Positions 40,161 through 51,230 of a stretch of 64,000 nucleotides of DNA are shown piece by piece (position 1 is the first letter of the stretch; each line of letters starts with the position of its first letter). The notes under the pieces were generated by a model that was not told where the DNA came from, did no database searches, and saw only the letters and a program-made list of their open reading frames with translations. The translations under genes and the position numbers were made by a program. The DNA comes from Leguminivora glycinivorella (taxonomy: Eukaryota > Arthropoda > Insecta > Lepidoptera > Tortricidae), in contig NC_062976.1 in assembly GCF_023078275.1 (NCBI RefSeq), positions 4,340,001 to 4,404,000 on the forward strand, given 5' to 3'.

Positions 40161-41215
40161 TAAGTAATGTAGAATGTACCACCTGCCTAAAGTGATCATC
40201 ATCTCTTAACTGTCTATATCTCGTAATTTTTGGAATGACATAGAAGGGAAGAACATGAGTAAAGAATATGTACACATATCTACTTCACTTAAAAGACTAC
40301 GCAGAAGTAGCGAAATTTAAAATGCAAGTACAAGATTTAAATACACCTTAGACAGAAAAGGCAATTTATTCTTTAATTTCATGAAGTGCTAAAAATTATT
40401 CTGTATATTTGTATCATTCTCATTTTCATCTGTTTCTATACATACTTACTTCTTATTTTTATTATACTTGTTATTGTCATACTGTAGACGGAAGTCCAAC
40501 AACATGAATTTGGCTGCATTGACTTTGTGCCCATCAGAATGGCGCCTAGCGTCAGCCCTTCAGACACATTTAACCTAGATTCACGGCATGTTATTGAAGC
40601 GATTGTTTCAATTCCACCTCGCTTGGCGTACTGACAACTATCTCAGATACGTTAATATGCCTCTGCATGTACAAAAGGACTTAAGCGACTGCGATTTTCA
40701 AGTTATGTCTGACCTTTTAGTGGAGATACGTTTAGAACGGGTTCACTTGTGCAATTAGTGAAAATTTGCAAGTCATTAGTTCAGGAAACCAGTGTAAATA
40801 TGCCAGATGGAGCTAATGAAAAAGTGTAATTTTGTATTTAGTTGTTAGTTGTTAGAAGTTCCTTTGTACTTACAGTGACGATTGTGCTTTTTGTGTTTTC
40901 GTGCCACATCTTTTTTTCCTTGTCTATATTTTTCTAGCTTTACTTACTCGCTTTTCTAAATATACTTAAGTAACTTGTTATATCTATTGATGTTAAGTAA
41001 CATTAGTGCCTTTACTCACACATGTGCTGCAATGAGAATAGGTGGTTAGATCCGACCGCGGATAGATTATGCAAGCGCGATTTGTAATCCCTTGTTACCG
41101 GGTCTGGATCAGTCCCTGACATTATCGAGAGTTAATTGTAAATTTGAATATCTCGAATGGCCAATGTGTGGTTTTAATTATTATTTTAGTTACCATCATC
41201 TATTTACAACGCGTC
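40161..41215. other. Unassigned sequence
   Basis: No repeat or gene recognised. 40490-40760 is GC-richer and less repetitive (GGCTGCATTGACTTTGTGCC), but no frame stays open long enough to call. Confidence 0.4.
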
Positions 41216-41505
41216 CCAGTAAAGGTTTTTGATCGCTAAAATCAGAAAGTTGCAGTGCGGTAATTAAAGAGGAACATGATACATTAATACGTGTATCGTA
41301 CGACGTTTTAACAGTACATAACGGGCCTTTCAAATTTTGACATAAGTGGGCAAGTAACATACACACACTGGTGTGGATAAGAAGCACCGTACCCTCTTCG
41401 CACCTGTATCGTGCTGTACGACGTTTTACAGTACGTAATGATCCTTTGTGGCGATTAAATAAAGTGCTATTTTGCTCACTAACGTGGAAAAGTAGCAACA
41501 TATGT
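41216..41505. repeat. Diverged relatives of the GTACGACG repeat
   Basis: GTGTATCGTACGACGTTTTA, then CAGTACATAA (41291-41320), and CTGTACGACGTTTTACAGTA (41413-41435) resemble the TCGTACGACGTTTTTCAGTA segment of 17132-17160. They are about 120 bp apart in direct orientation. Confidence 0.5.
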
Positions 41506-41507
41506 AT

Positions 41508-41747
41508 TGACGACTGGTCCCCCCTAGCGTGTAGTGACCCTGCCTGCTAAGCCTGGGTTCGAATCCCGGTTAGGGCATTTATTTGTGTGATGAGCACAGA
41601 TATTTGTTCCTGAGTCATGGATGTTTTCTATGTATTAGTATATTATATAATTATATCGTTGTCTGAGTACCCACAACACAAGCACAAAAGCACACAAGCC
41701 TTCTTGAGCTTACCGTGGGACTCAGTCAATCTGTGTAAGGAATGTCT
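41508..41747 (+). mobile_element. tRNA-derived SINE (type 1, tail B), head damaged
   Basis: The head is altered (GACGACTGGTCCCCCCTAGC) and a short deletion precedes GGGTTCGAATCCCGG. The middle and tail B (AAGCCTTCTTGAGCTTACCG, TGGGACTCAGTCAATCTGTG) are intact. Confidence 0.8.
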
Positions 41748-41751
41748 GTGT

Positions 41752-42000
41752 GCGGTTTCAGAGGAATTTCCTCCTACGAACGCTCCGGCTGTGGAACGAG
41801 CTCCCTGCCAAGCTATTCCCGATGAACAACAGTATGGGGTTCTTCAAAAAAGGAGTGTACAAGTTTCTAATGGGTCGGCAACGCGCATGTGACACCCCTT
41901 GAGTTGCAGGCGTCCAATGCCCATAGGTAGGTTACAGTGACCGCTTTCCATCGGGCGGGCCGTATACCTGTTTGCCACCGACGTGGTATAAAAAATATTT
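41752..42000 (+). pseudogene. LINE 3' end with ORF2 C-terminus (KFLMGRQRACDT family)
   Basis: Two frames together read PAKLFPMNN, then GFFKKGVYKFLMGRQRACDT and a stop near 41900. This is the standard carboxyl end of a lepidopteran LINE ORF2. The 3' UTR follows: GTTGCAGGCGTCCAATGCCC, CGGGCGGGCCGTATACCTGT and TTGCCACCGACGTGGTATAA, then an AT-rich tail. It is 5'-truncated and abuts the SINE at 41508-41747 directly. Confidence 0.75.
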
Positions 42001-42243
42001 ATTTTATTATTTTATTGTGAATAGTCTATTAGGGGGTGTTTAAAGTGTATATGCGTTAACGTGTGTAGACGTTAATCGCTTGGTTAAACAACGTTGCCTC
42101 GCTGAGCCCCGGCTTTCCAGGCACGACTCGTATTCTCCGGGGAAAATGCCTTTACGACGGCTCCAATCAAGGTTTTCATTAACTTTTTATAAAACCACAC
42201 TCCGTGCTTATTCACGTAGATACGAGGATAAAACTATTTATTT
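42001..42243. other. Unassigned sequence
   Basis: 42090-42170 is GC-richer (TGAGCCCCGGCTTTCCAGGC). Nothing recognised. Confidence 0.4.
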
Positions 42244-42903
42244 ACTAGCTTTTTCCCCGCGGCTTCGCTCGCGTTAGAAAGAGACAAAAAGTAGCCTATG
42301 TCACTCTCCTTCCCTTTAACTTGACGTTATTTTTTTTTATACTACGTCGATGGCAAACAAGCATACGGCCCGCCTGATGTAAAGCGGTCACCGGAACCTA
42401 TGGACGCCTGCAACTCAAACAGTGTCACATGCGCGTTGCCACCCCATTAGAAACTTGTACATTCCCTCTTGCTGTGTTAAGTACACAGCAAAAAGGAGTG
42501 CACAAGTTCTAAGGAGGGTTCGGGTTGCCGACGACTCAAAGGACAATAGACGGAACAAGTTAGTTCCGTAAGTCCTCCCGTCATCAGCACACCGCACCCT
42601 CGTTGAGCTCTGGCAGCCTTACTCACCGGCAGGAACACAACACTATGAGTAGGGTCTAGTGCTATTTGGCTGCGGTCTTCTGTAAGGCGGAGGTACTACC
42701 CCAGTTGGGCTCTGCTCTAGATTCGAGCGAGACGATATCCGCTGTGCTGTGCCCTACCACACAAAGCGGAATATCATTCGCTATGCCCTACCCCCTCCTA
42801 AGCGGAGATACTTAAAAAATCACGTCAATTCGGCGTTCCGTTTCGCCGTGAAAGACGGACAAACAAACACACACTTTCCCATTTATAATATTAGTACCTA
42901 TGG
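42244..42903 (-). mobile_element. Repeat with CTAGCTTTTGCCCGCGGC tail, copy 4, split by a LINE
   Basis: The 3' part is 42244-42322 (ACTAGCTTTTTCCCCGCGGC, TTCGCTCGCGTTAGAAAGAG). The 5' part is 42803-42903 (GGAGATACTTAAAAAATCAC, GAAAGACGGACAAACAAACA, CATTTATAATATTAGTACC). About 480 bp of LINE sequence is inserted between them. Confidence 0.75.
42323..42802 (-). pseudogene. LINE 3' end nested in another repeat
   Basis: Reading from the right on the minus strand, the frame near 42470-42415 gives MYKFLMGWQRACDTV*, the same ORF2 ending as at 41752-42000. It is followed by the same 3' UTR words in reverse (TATGGACGCCTGCAACTC, CGGCCCGCCTGATGT, GCAAACAAGCATACGG, ACTACGTCGATGG). Further upstream is C/G-rich sequence with no clean frame. 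It inserted into the CTAGCTTTTGCCCGCGGC repeat. Confidence 0.7.
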
Positions 42904-43370
42904 ATTTATGCTATACTTATAGTATACAATGTCATCAACAAAGTGTATACCTATTTTTTTTTACCCAATCTTTACAATAATGAAGACAAAACACAAAAAA
43001 TATACAACAAAAGACAATATACAAAAGAAAATTCAGCAAAGGCGCATTGAAAAGATGCCAAAATAAAAATGAAAATACACAGATGTGGACACACCTTAAT
43101 ACATTTCGTAATCAACACGAAATTCACCTAAAGCTTTCTTCACACAATGGAACATATTTCCCTATGAAAAACGCGAATGGAGTTTCGGAATAAAATGTAA
43201 AATCCGATATTTTCTCTTTCACCCCCCCCCCCCCCCCTCCCCCTTCCACTCTTTTGTTTTGGGGCTGCGGGGTTACAATTTACATGCAGTTGGGATAACA
43301 GCGTAGTCACAAGTCTTTTTTAGTTCGATGATCGATGAACAGTTTAGTTCAAACTTAGTATAGTAATGCC
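42904..43370. other. Unassigned sequence with a poly(C) run
   Basis: A 16-nt C-run lies at 43222-43237, followed by a C/T-rich tract. The remainder is AT-rich and unrecognised. Confidence 0.45.
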
Positions 43371-43663
43371 AAAGAGGATCGAGTATTATAGAGAATGACT
43401 GTCAAAGTAAAATGTGTAATCACAGTGCATAGACTGCCATCTCTCGACACAAGCTTAAAACTTTTGAACCTCAGTTTTGACAATTTGGCCCATATTCTTA
43501 GCTTGATATGTTTTAAAATGTCAAATATTAATATTAGCGCCATCTAGCCGAGCGTACCCCAAAGGTGTATCGCCATCTAGCTCACCGTACCTTTTTCTGT
43601 ATGGTTTTGGGGTACGTTTTTTTCTTAGACTTTATCGGTCTTTACGAAGTTATATAGGTCTTT
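43371..43663 (-). repeat. 293-bp GCTAGATGGCG repeat, copy 2 (inverted)
   Basis: Reverse complement of 39868-40160 along its full length, with few differences (AGAGGATCGAGTATTATAGA to GAAGTTATATAGGTCTTT). The two copies enclose 3.2 kb. Confidence 0.8.
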
Positions 43664-44461
43664 GGTAATGCTTTTTGGAGTGTAATATTGAAAGTACTTA
43701 CACCAGAAAGTTATTTTCGGTATTTGATAAGACTCTAAGTTTTCATATCAAGTTCTACGTCAAGTAAATTTTACCCTTTCAGCTTCATAACTTATCGTGG
43801 TCGGAGTATAGTAGTACCCATAGAAGTAGGACGATAAAGAAGAACTGTCAAACATCGAAAGTGAGACCAAAACTGGAACAAAGGACTGGGAGTATTAAAT
43901 TCAGGAATTGTATAAGAAAACCTGAATAATTTGTCTTCGGTTACCACGATAGTTACTTTGTAAAACTATGGAAACCGATTATATGGCGTATAATGCGAAA
44001 TCCCGACGTTTCGAACATACAGCTTTCGTGGTCAACGGGTGACTGAAATGACTGTGCGAAAGCTACTCCCATACAATGCTTTTTGCTTTTGTAACTTTCA
44101 TCGAAAGAAATCACCCAGTCCAAACACAACTTTTAGCAACTCGATTAATCAGTAACTCGTATCAATTAGCAAGTCAGAAGTAATGCAAGAATCAGAAGAC
44201 TCATGTCTGAAGCAATCTCGTTATGGGTCACTGAGCCAACAAAGTATAATCTAATATTAAAAGTTCCGTTTTGTAAGCAAGTGTTTTTTTTTCTTAAACC
44301 ATTCTCCTATATAGGTACTCAATAGGTAGTCTACTTAAAATGAAGCATCAAAGTTTAAAATAGTGGTTGCAGACTGGCGCACCCCTATATCCCCTCGATG
44401 CCGTTTATAAAGTTTCGCGGCACAGAGATAAGTTGCGGTGGCAAACATTCTGAAATCTGCG
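43664..44461. other. Unassigned sequence
   Basis: A dispersed-repeat word (CGACGTTTCGAACATACAGC) at 44004 also appears in altered form at 46410. Otherwise nothing is recognised. Confidence 0.4.
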
Positions 44462-45245
44462 AGGGATGGGAATCGAAAGATTAATCGATTAGTCGTCAAT
44501 AGATTTCAATCGATTAGAATACTTTGATTCATTGATTGAAACAACTACGATCCGATATGAAATGTAAACGAATTAAATGTTTTAAACGGGTCACTAGGGT
44601 ATTATAAACCTCAAATCAATGCTCGATGTATTAAAACATCCAGCATTGATTTGACGTCGAGTGCCTTATTCTATGACAACGATTTGCCTGTACAGTCACC
44701 AGCATAAATATGTGATGATTTCTTTGTCAGTGACAAGTTGTCACATTAACGTCTTGTTTGAAATGTCATACGAAATTTTCAAACGATTTAAAGCGACAAG
44801 GTACAAAAATCATCTCTTAGTTATGTCAATGATTGTACTAGACGAGGTTGAGAAGTGTACTGCGAATCTCCTGCTGTTAGATTTTGAAATAGTTTATTTA
44901 CTATGTTAATAGAGGAAGCGAGGAAGTAAATAGTTAATTTCGTGCTACGTGCTGCGCCTTCCGTATTTATCAAGTTATCAGTTCTCCTTTTCGCCTTCTC
45001 TAAATAATCGACTCGACTAATCGATCGAATGATTAATTACTTAGACTATTTTTTAGACTCAATTTCTGTCTAATTATCGACTCGTCTATCGATAAATTGG
45101 ATGTTTTCTTTCAGTCGATTGATCGATTTTGTCCATCTCTTGGATGGCTCCAGATTTGTGTCATCCAATTTAGTACTATATTTTCGAGTCTTCTAACGAT
45201 CAATTGATGCTGCTTTTAGTCGATTGATTTCATTTTCCCGTCCCT
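44462..45245. mobile_element. Candidate TIR element with AGGGATGGGAATCGA ends
   Basis: Left AGGGATGGGAATCGAAAGAT (44463) is imperfectly inverted at the right as GATTTCATTTTCCCGTCCCT (45226-45245). The interior is rich in TCGATTGA/ATCGATTAG words near both ends. It has no transposase; an 82-codon frame at 44661-44909 has no known motif. The hAT affinity is a guess. Confidence 0.45.
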
Positions 45246-45730
45246 AAATCGTCGTTTGCTCTCCATTGTTAAGCTCGGATTCGTGTCGAATTTGCCATTT
45301 ACGTACCTACTTGTTGAGTTTTACATTTATGTCGATGGTAAAACTGTTTATTCTATTTTTTTTTATCTAGGGGCCGATATATCAACCAGACAACTTTTTT
45401 CCCTTTTATCTATTATTTAGATTTAATGATTACTCGATAGATCTACTTCGCCCGTCCCTCGCCAACTGTCGGCTCGTTGTTCCATTGTTGAGAGTTTTTC
45501 ATTAATGTCGATATCTCTTCTATTTTTTGATTCTGCCGTTTTCGTCTACTATTTTGATTCAATCGATAAGTCGATCCCATCGCCCATCCCTAAGCCATCG
45601 GCTGTTTGCTCTCCATTGTTAAGCTCGGATTCGTGTCGAATTTGCCGCTTACGTACTTGTTGAGTTTTAGATTTATGCAGATGGAGATTGAGAGTGGTTC
45701 GGGTGCCATTGTCAGGCGAACAGGTGATTT
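45246..45730. repeat. Short imperfect tandem repeat next to the TIR element
   Basis: TTTGCTCTCCATTGTTAAGC, then TCGGATTCGTGTCGAATTTG, recurs at 45253 and 45606, with a shorter relative at 45477 (GTTCCATTGTTGAG). Each is preceded by a CCCGTCCCT/CCCATCCCT word, so the right end of the element seems reiterated three times. Confidence 0.6.
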
Positions 45731-45869
45731 GATGATGGGGGAAGTGTAATTTTTATCTGATGAACAAAAAAACGGCATTTATGGAGAATAGATGTTGCTT
45801 AAGTAAGGTTTTTAAACAAATATATCTTTACAAGCCTATAACATTATCCCACTGGTGGGTAAAGGCCTC

Positions 45870-46035
45870 TCCCCTTGACCGCCATGATTCCTGGTTTACT
45901 TCCGGCTATATTGACAAATATCAAATGACATTTCGTACTCGTATAAGAAAAACTCATTGGTACGAGCCGGGGTTCGAACCTCCGGCCTCCGGATTGAAAG
46001 TCGCACGCTCATACCACTAAGCCACCACAGCGCGA
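45870..46035 (-). mobile_element. tRNA-derived SINE (type 2), 3'-truncated
   Basis: Only the head and first third are present: ATATCAAATGACATTTCGTA, AAAACTCATTGGTACGAGCC, GGGGTTCGAACC and CACGCTCATACCACTAAGCC. The left neighbour 45847-45890 (CCACTGGTGGGTAAAGGCCT) belongs to a different repeat. Confidence 0.7.
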
Positions 46036-46229
46036 TAGATATGTATTTAAATGATAATGTACCATGAAACTGCTACCCCTAATACCCGTCATCAAAATCC
46101 CATCAGCTCCCAAGGAAGAAAATAACCAGCATAGCCTTATCTAGAAACACGAAGGTAATGTTACCATGCCACTTTTTATCTACCAAATGCACCCAGATTT
46201 TCAATTCAACAAGCGTGCATGCACTAAAA

Positions 46230-47179
46230 GTCTACACTATTAGAGACGGGCCGAATACGGACTTTGCCGAATACGAATATTCGTTATACCGAAATGAATA
46301 TTCGGCTGAAAATTCGGTTTGATATTTTTAAAGCTAATGTTGAGGAATAAACCTAAATATGAAGATGGATTCTATTGCGTAGGTATAATGAATTTAAAAT
46401 ACATCCTGACGTTTCGAACCTTTACAACGTTCATCTTCAGGGTGACTGAGGGAAAATTACAATTTGCAATGTCTGTTTTCATAGTTTTATTTCATGAGTA
46501 ACTATCGCGCTAACCGAAGACAATGTTGAGTTGAGCCAAAGGTTTAAACCTTTTATGGCTCCTAATGATTCTATAATTCAGCAGTTCTCTAAATGTTTGT
46601 ACAAAAATTAAAGAAAAAGTTAAATTTGTTTTTTTTTATTCCTTTTTTGTTACCAAGATTTTTTTCATGAATTTAGATTTTAGTAACTTTTATTTGGTCA
46701 TTAAGTTCTCTAGTATCTATATTTTCTTAATTATAAAAATTATCCTGTATACTCGTATATCTTACGAAAGTCGACTTATATCACTAAATGTTGGTAACAA
46801 AATAGGATCAATTAAAATTTGCTGACGTGGTTATGTATAAACTTTTTGAGAACTGCTGAATTAAACTCTGGGTTTCTTTATAAAACTACGGTTTATCTAA
46901 CTTTTCTTACTAGGTAAATAATTGCACTCTTATTTTAACGAGTTTTAACGCCTATTTCTCTCCTCTTATATTTTATATTCTCTTTTTGATGACAGCTACT
47001 TTGGAATGCTGTAACAGGATGTCACTATCCTACGATTTACAAAAGAACTTACACTGGTTTTTTACTTTGGTTGTCGGTAAATATTCGGAATAGCCGAACT
47101 ATTCGGCCGAAAACGAATATTGAAAAAATTGCCTATCTTATTGCAATATCGAATATTTAGCCCATCTCTAGTCTACACT
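46230..47179. mobile_element. hAT-like non-autonomous element with nested MITE
   Basis: TAGAGACGGGCCGAATACGG at the left and ATATTTAGCCCATCTCTA at the right are imperfect inverted ends. Subterminal CGAATATTCG-type words are frequent on both sides. A 9-bp repeat, GTCTACACT, flanks it (46230-46238 and 47171-47179). The interior contains the MITE at 46574-46866. No transposase frame. Confidence 0.65.
46574..46866. mobile_element. MITE with AATTCAGCAGTTCTC ends, copy 1
   Basis: AATTCAGCAGTTCTC and GAGAACTGCTGAATT are perfect 15-bp inverted ends. The interior (GTTACCAAGATTTTT, TTCTCTAGTATCTATATTTT, ACTAAATGTTGGTAACAAAA, ATTTGCTGACGTGG) is shared with 52393-52669, though the ends differ there. Confidence 0.75.
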
Positions 47180-47474
47180 GAAAAACTTGTGCATAGTGTC
47201 ATCACCGGAACTAAAGGAACTAAGTGAAAAATTTGATGTATGAAATTGAATTGTATTACAGTGCGTTGAAATTGTAAATTTTAGTAGCATTTGTATGCAT
47301 AGGGTTATTAGGCTGTAGGTATATTTTGAGATTTCTCATTTAATAATGAAACTAATGAAAGTGTGTGAAGGTTTGTAAAAAAGTAATCTAAATTTAACTC
47401 TTTGATTAGCAGACATCAAACTCTTGTAATAGATGCGACTAGGCTTAGAATAAATTTAAAAGTTAAAAATTACT
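47180..47474. other. Unassigned sequence
   Basis: Nothing recognised. Confidence 0.4.
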
Positions 47475-47548
47475 GCCCTGAGTTAGAGTTGAACTCACGG
47501 CATCTGGTTCGATACTCCAGCGCTCTGCCAACTGAGCCAACCAAGACT
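47475..47548 (-). pseudogene. tRNA-like sequence (SINE head or tRNA relic)
   Basis: On the minus strand, TTGGTTGGCTCAGTTGGCAG has a perfect A-box and GAGTTCAACTCTAACTC a B-box-like T arm. The anticodon arm and acceptor do not pair well. It has no recognisable SINE body. Confidence 0.45.
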
Positions 47549-47663
47549 TCAGCCAAGCCAGCGAAATTTAAGAATAAACTTATTCGTGAAATAAGCGAGT
47601 CGATTTTGCCCACTATTCTTGTCCGGTATCTGAAGCATCCGAATGAACTTATCCTACTATATT

Positions 47664-48050
47664 AATTTAAGACGATACAGAAGGGGTCAATTCGCCATAC
47701 AAACGCTCTCGCCTATTTCCTCCTTGGTTTTTGAAGATAGAGCAATGATTTTTTCAACACAGATTGTTATTATTTTAATCTGTGTCGGACCGTTATGATT
47801 TTTTTGATATTTTTATTTTTAAAAACGCTAGAGCCAATCAAAAATTTCCAAAACGGCCTTTTTCATTATGGCGCAAAAAAAGGCGTCATACTCAAGATTG
47901 GATTATTTCATTTTTATTCAGATTCTCAAATTTCGTTCCGATTGATTAAACGGAACCTCGATTTGAAATATTTTTTCGCAACATCCTTTTAACTAAGTTG
48001 TTCTTAATGGACAATTTGTTTTCAATAAATCTGGTATAACCCTAGTATAT
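47664..48050 (+). mobile_element. MITE with CTCTCGCCTATTTCCTCC end, copy 2
   Basis: Collinear with 30480-30845 over GACGATACAG, ACGCTCTCGCCTATTTCCTC, TGTGTCGGACCGTTATGATT and CGCTAGAGCCAATCAAAAAT. The right end is diverged. Confidence 0.7.
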
Positions 48051-48465
48051 TTAACTAAAATTCCCAAATTGAAAGGGGTGGGGGGTCCTTTCAATTTTAG
48101 CTTTTTCGCTCCGGTATACCCTCTATAGCCTCTTAAGGAAATTACTGTCCAAGTACTACACATTCATTTTATTTTACACTGTATATTCTACAATATCTTG
48201 AATAATAAACGCTCACATAAGCCATTTTGTGCTCGCTTAATATAACAGCAGGTACAGGTAAAGCGGCTAAAATGTACTAGTGGAAATAAAAGTGCATTTT
48301 TAATTTGTCCGCTTAACACGACGCGTCGTTGTGGAAAATACAGCAGTGGAATTAATAAGGTATTAAACTAAATTGCTATCTTGCTACGTTGTTGTGCTTT
48401 TAGTTAAGTAAAAATATATTTTCTACTTGTCTTGTAAAGTTGACATTAAGTACGGTCTTGTGTTT
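48051..48465. other. Unassigned sequence
   Basis: Nothing recognised. Confidence 0.4.
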
Positions 48466-48680
48466 GACGACCGGTCTGGCTCAGTCGGTAGTGACCCTGC
48501 CTGCTGAGCCGCGGTCCCAGGTTCGAATCCCGGTAAGGGCATTTATTTGTGTGATGAGCACAGATATTTGTTCCTGAGTCATGGATGTTTTCTATGTATA
48601 TAAGTATATATTTATCTATTTAAGTATCTTCGCTAAGTTGGTCTGTGTAAGGTGTCCCCCAATATTTATTTATTTATTCA
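48466..48680 (+). mobile_element. tRNA-derived SINE (type 1, tail A), internal deletion
   Basis: The head GACGACCGGTCTGGCTCAGT and B-box GGTTCGAATCCCGG are intact. About 35 bp of the usual pre-tail are missing before GCTAAGTTGGTCTGTGTAAG. It ends in (ATTT)n. Confidence 0.85.
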
Positions 48681-49117
48681 TTTTAATTGCTTATTATGCT
48701 CTAGAGAACAGAAAGTAACATCTTCTAGTACGACTTTAATTGACTTAGGCGCTGGTCAATACCTATAATCTAAAATGTGTCGGTTCTCTCAATCTGCCCT
48801 AAATCGATAAATTACTAAAATTACCTAGAATAATATCAAAACCGAAATAAATTACACATATGAAAGAAAAAGTGACCAAGGCCTCCAGTGCCTATTCCGG
48901 TTTATTTCGGTTTTAATTTATATATGTAGTGGTGTGACTAATTTAAGATAGCACAAGTTGAAATATTTTCAATAGAATATAATTTGACTTGTGTTAATAA
49001 GAATAGAATAATATTGATCTCTAGTTATACCTAACCTAATTATACAATGTACATACTATTAAATTTTCAAAATTAGCTCCAATCTCACCACACTCCGTTG
49101 CAGTGGCTGGCTGAAAC
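48681..49117. other. Unassigned sequence
   Basis: Contains a local inverted pair, AACCGAAATAAATT / CGGTTTATTTCGGTT (48840 and 48898). Otherwise unrecognised. Confidence 0.4.
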
Positions 49118-49306
49118 TGACCCCCGACCGCGACAAAGTAGACCGAATTTGATGAAACATGGCTAAGAACAGTCCCGACTAACTCCGCTTTCAGACAGTT
49201 CATCCCTTCGGGAGCTATGATGCCACAGACAGACACACACATAGACAGACAGACAGACAGACACGTCAAAATTATAACACCGCGTCGTTTTTGCGTCGGG
49301 GGTTAA
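49118..49306 (-). mobile_element. GTCY-microsatellite MITE, copy E
   Basis: Minus orientation: ACCCCCGACCGCGACAAAGT, CATGGCTAAGAACAGTCCCG, (AGAC)n, and GCGTCGGGGGTTAA at the end. It has small deletions around the TTCATCCCTTCG region. Confidence 0.8.
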
Positions 49307-49504
49307 AAATAAAAGTCAAATTTTAATTTGTCGCGACGCTTAATACGACAACGTGTAGCTGTGCGGGATACAGACTGGAATTAATTCGCCTCGATGCACC
49401 TCTACCGCAATACACAGAATACGCAACAGTACCACAGTATAAACAACCAAACAAACGTACACCGCGCGGGGTGAACAGTGCACTACACACACACGTGCGC
49501 GTCG

Positions 49505-49772
49505 TGGCATTTTCAGAATTTGAGTCACCCCAATTAGCAAAAGTTGCAAAAATCAACTGGCTGTCAGTTTTGTGACGATAATTAAGCATGAATCTGTCTA
49601 AATATTTACTGTTTTTACATTCTGAATGTAGATTGTTGCTTAAAGTTTATGTAATTAACACAAAAACAATATTTTATTGAAATTTAATGCTTAATTATCG
49701 TCACAAAACTGACAGTGAGTTAATTTTTGTTAACAGCTTTCGCTTATTGGGGATCCCAAATGAAAATGCCCA
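49505..49772. mobile_element. Foldback MITE with a 29-bp perfect inner inverted repeat
   Basis: CTGTCAGTTTTGTGACGATA (49561-49589, 29 bp in total) is exactly inverted at 49687-49715. Looser pairing extends outward to GGCATTTTCA (left) and TGAAAATGCC (right). Non-coding. Confidence 0.75.
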
Positions 49773-50177
49773 CGTACGCAACACATGCAAGCGTATTTAG
49801 TAGATAAACGTGAATAAGAATAATATGCATAATGATATTTTTTGTATTTTCTGACTGATATAATGTGGTATTATTATACTAAAACTTGTAGTATTAAATA
49901 ACAACATCTTACTTTGGACGATGTCGAGTAACATTTATAGTAATTTTGTTCAACTACGTGCTTTCGAACGCAGTAGGTCCCTTTCGGAGAATAACTACTG
50001 AGTCGTCTTTATACTGTGACAGTACCTACTGAAAGTATTTATGACAAACATTTTTGACTTATATTTAAGACAAACATTTTTGCGGTATACGGTTCCACGA
50101 AGGTACAATTCGTTCTTTCACAACTGGATGTATTAAAAGTATGTAATTGAGCTGTTCACAAAATGTACTTATCATTA
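49773..50177. other. Unassigned sequence
   Basis: Nothing recognised. Confidence 0.4.
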
Positions 50178-50375
50178 TCACGAATAAGTACGATGGAGTG
50201 AGCTCGCCCTAAGATGCCTGTTCACTCTTAATTTGAAGGTTGCCGGGTTATATGAGCTCGGAAATATAGCCGTCGGCAAGGAATTCCATTTCTTGGCAGT
50301 GCGCAGAAGAAAAGAAGAAGCAAAGAAAGAAGAATCTCTAACAAACCAAAATATAGCATTGCGTTGATTCGTCAC
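50178..50375 (-). pseudogene. LINE ORF2 C-terminal remnant
   Basis: The frame includes FLLRTAKKWNSLPTAIFPSS, then YNPATFKLRVNRHLRAS, the ORF2 ending typical of a CR1/Jockey-like LINE. It belongs to the same family as 3186-3312 and 13555-13660. Only about 65 residues remain, and the start codon is fortuitous. Confidence 0.7.
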
Positions 50376-51230
50376 AGACTTCCTTTGGCCACGAACTTGT
50401 CAGTAGATTAAGGCGCGATTTTTTTTTCGGGAACTCAACTAGTAGCTTCCAGTAGGAAAAGGCGAAAAATTACAAAACAGTAGCCAACACTCAAAAAGTC
50501 GATAGAGTATAAGCATTTATATTAAATAACCTCACAATACAATAGTTTATGTGTTTGCCGGACAGAGTTGCACAATATCTTTTTATCCAGCGGCGTCATC
50601 TTTTCATGCAGTTGTTAAGCATACGTTCCTGCATTAATTTATTCACTAAACAGCCAGATTTGCTGCCTTGCTCCTTTGAGATTCTCTTTTCTTGTCGGAT
50701 GTCCGTGGTCTGGACTTTTCATCTACATCTACTCACATATCCCTACTGTTTTCAATCCCCCCACTGTCCCTCCACTCTGTTACACCCTGTTACATCTCAA
50801 TTTAAGTCGAGAGCTTCTATAAAGATCTGGATGAGACTTGCAGCGATGGCTGGGGAAATTAGATCTTCCGATATTGCCCCGTCTAGGGGGTGTCGGGGTT
50901 ACTTTATACGTTTTATTTTGCACGTTGACAATTGCGAATGTCAGTTTCTCTTTATGGGACGCGGGTTGCATTGATTTTATTCAGGACTTTTTTAGCGTAG
51001 ATACATAAGTAGAAACCAAAGAGACGGGGTTTATTCAAATCATTTTGTTTGGGAATTTATCTATGGCTAAGTTTTATTTTATGTTTGCGATTTCTATTCA
51101 GTTTCAACTCCCACTGGTCATTAATTGTGTGTTCCTTTTTCCTATGATATTTCGTTCATGTTCAGAGGAAGTTTTAATTCCAAGAAATAATTTCGACTGT
51201 TTGTACTCGTACCTACTTTATAATGTAATG
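50376..51230. other. Unassigned stretch with a 141-codon open frame
   Basis: The plus frame 50549-50974 is open for 141 codons but shows no domain, has a Cys/Phe/His-rich composition, and the opposite strand is also partly open (50971-50780). I do not call a gene. The region is less AT-rich and does not match other parts of the window. Confidence 0.3.

Noticed and set aside
50549..50974. 141-codon plus-strand frame
   Set aside because: No domain, unusual Cys/Phe/His-rich composition and a partly open opposite strand; listed only as unassigned sequence.
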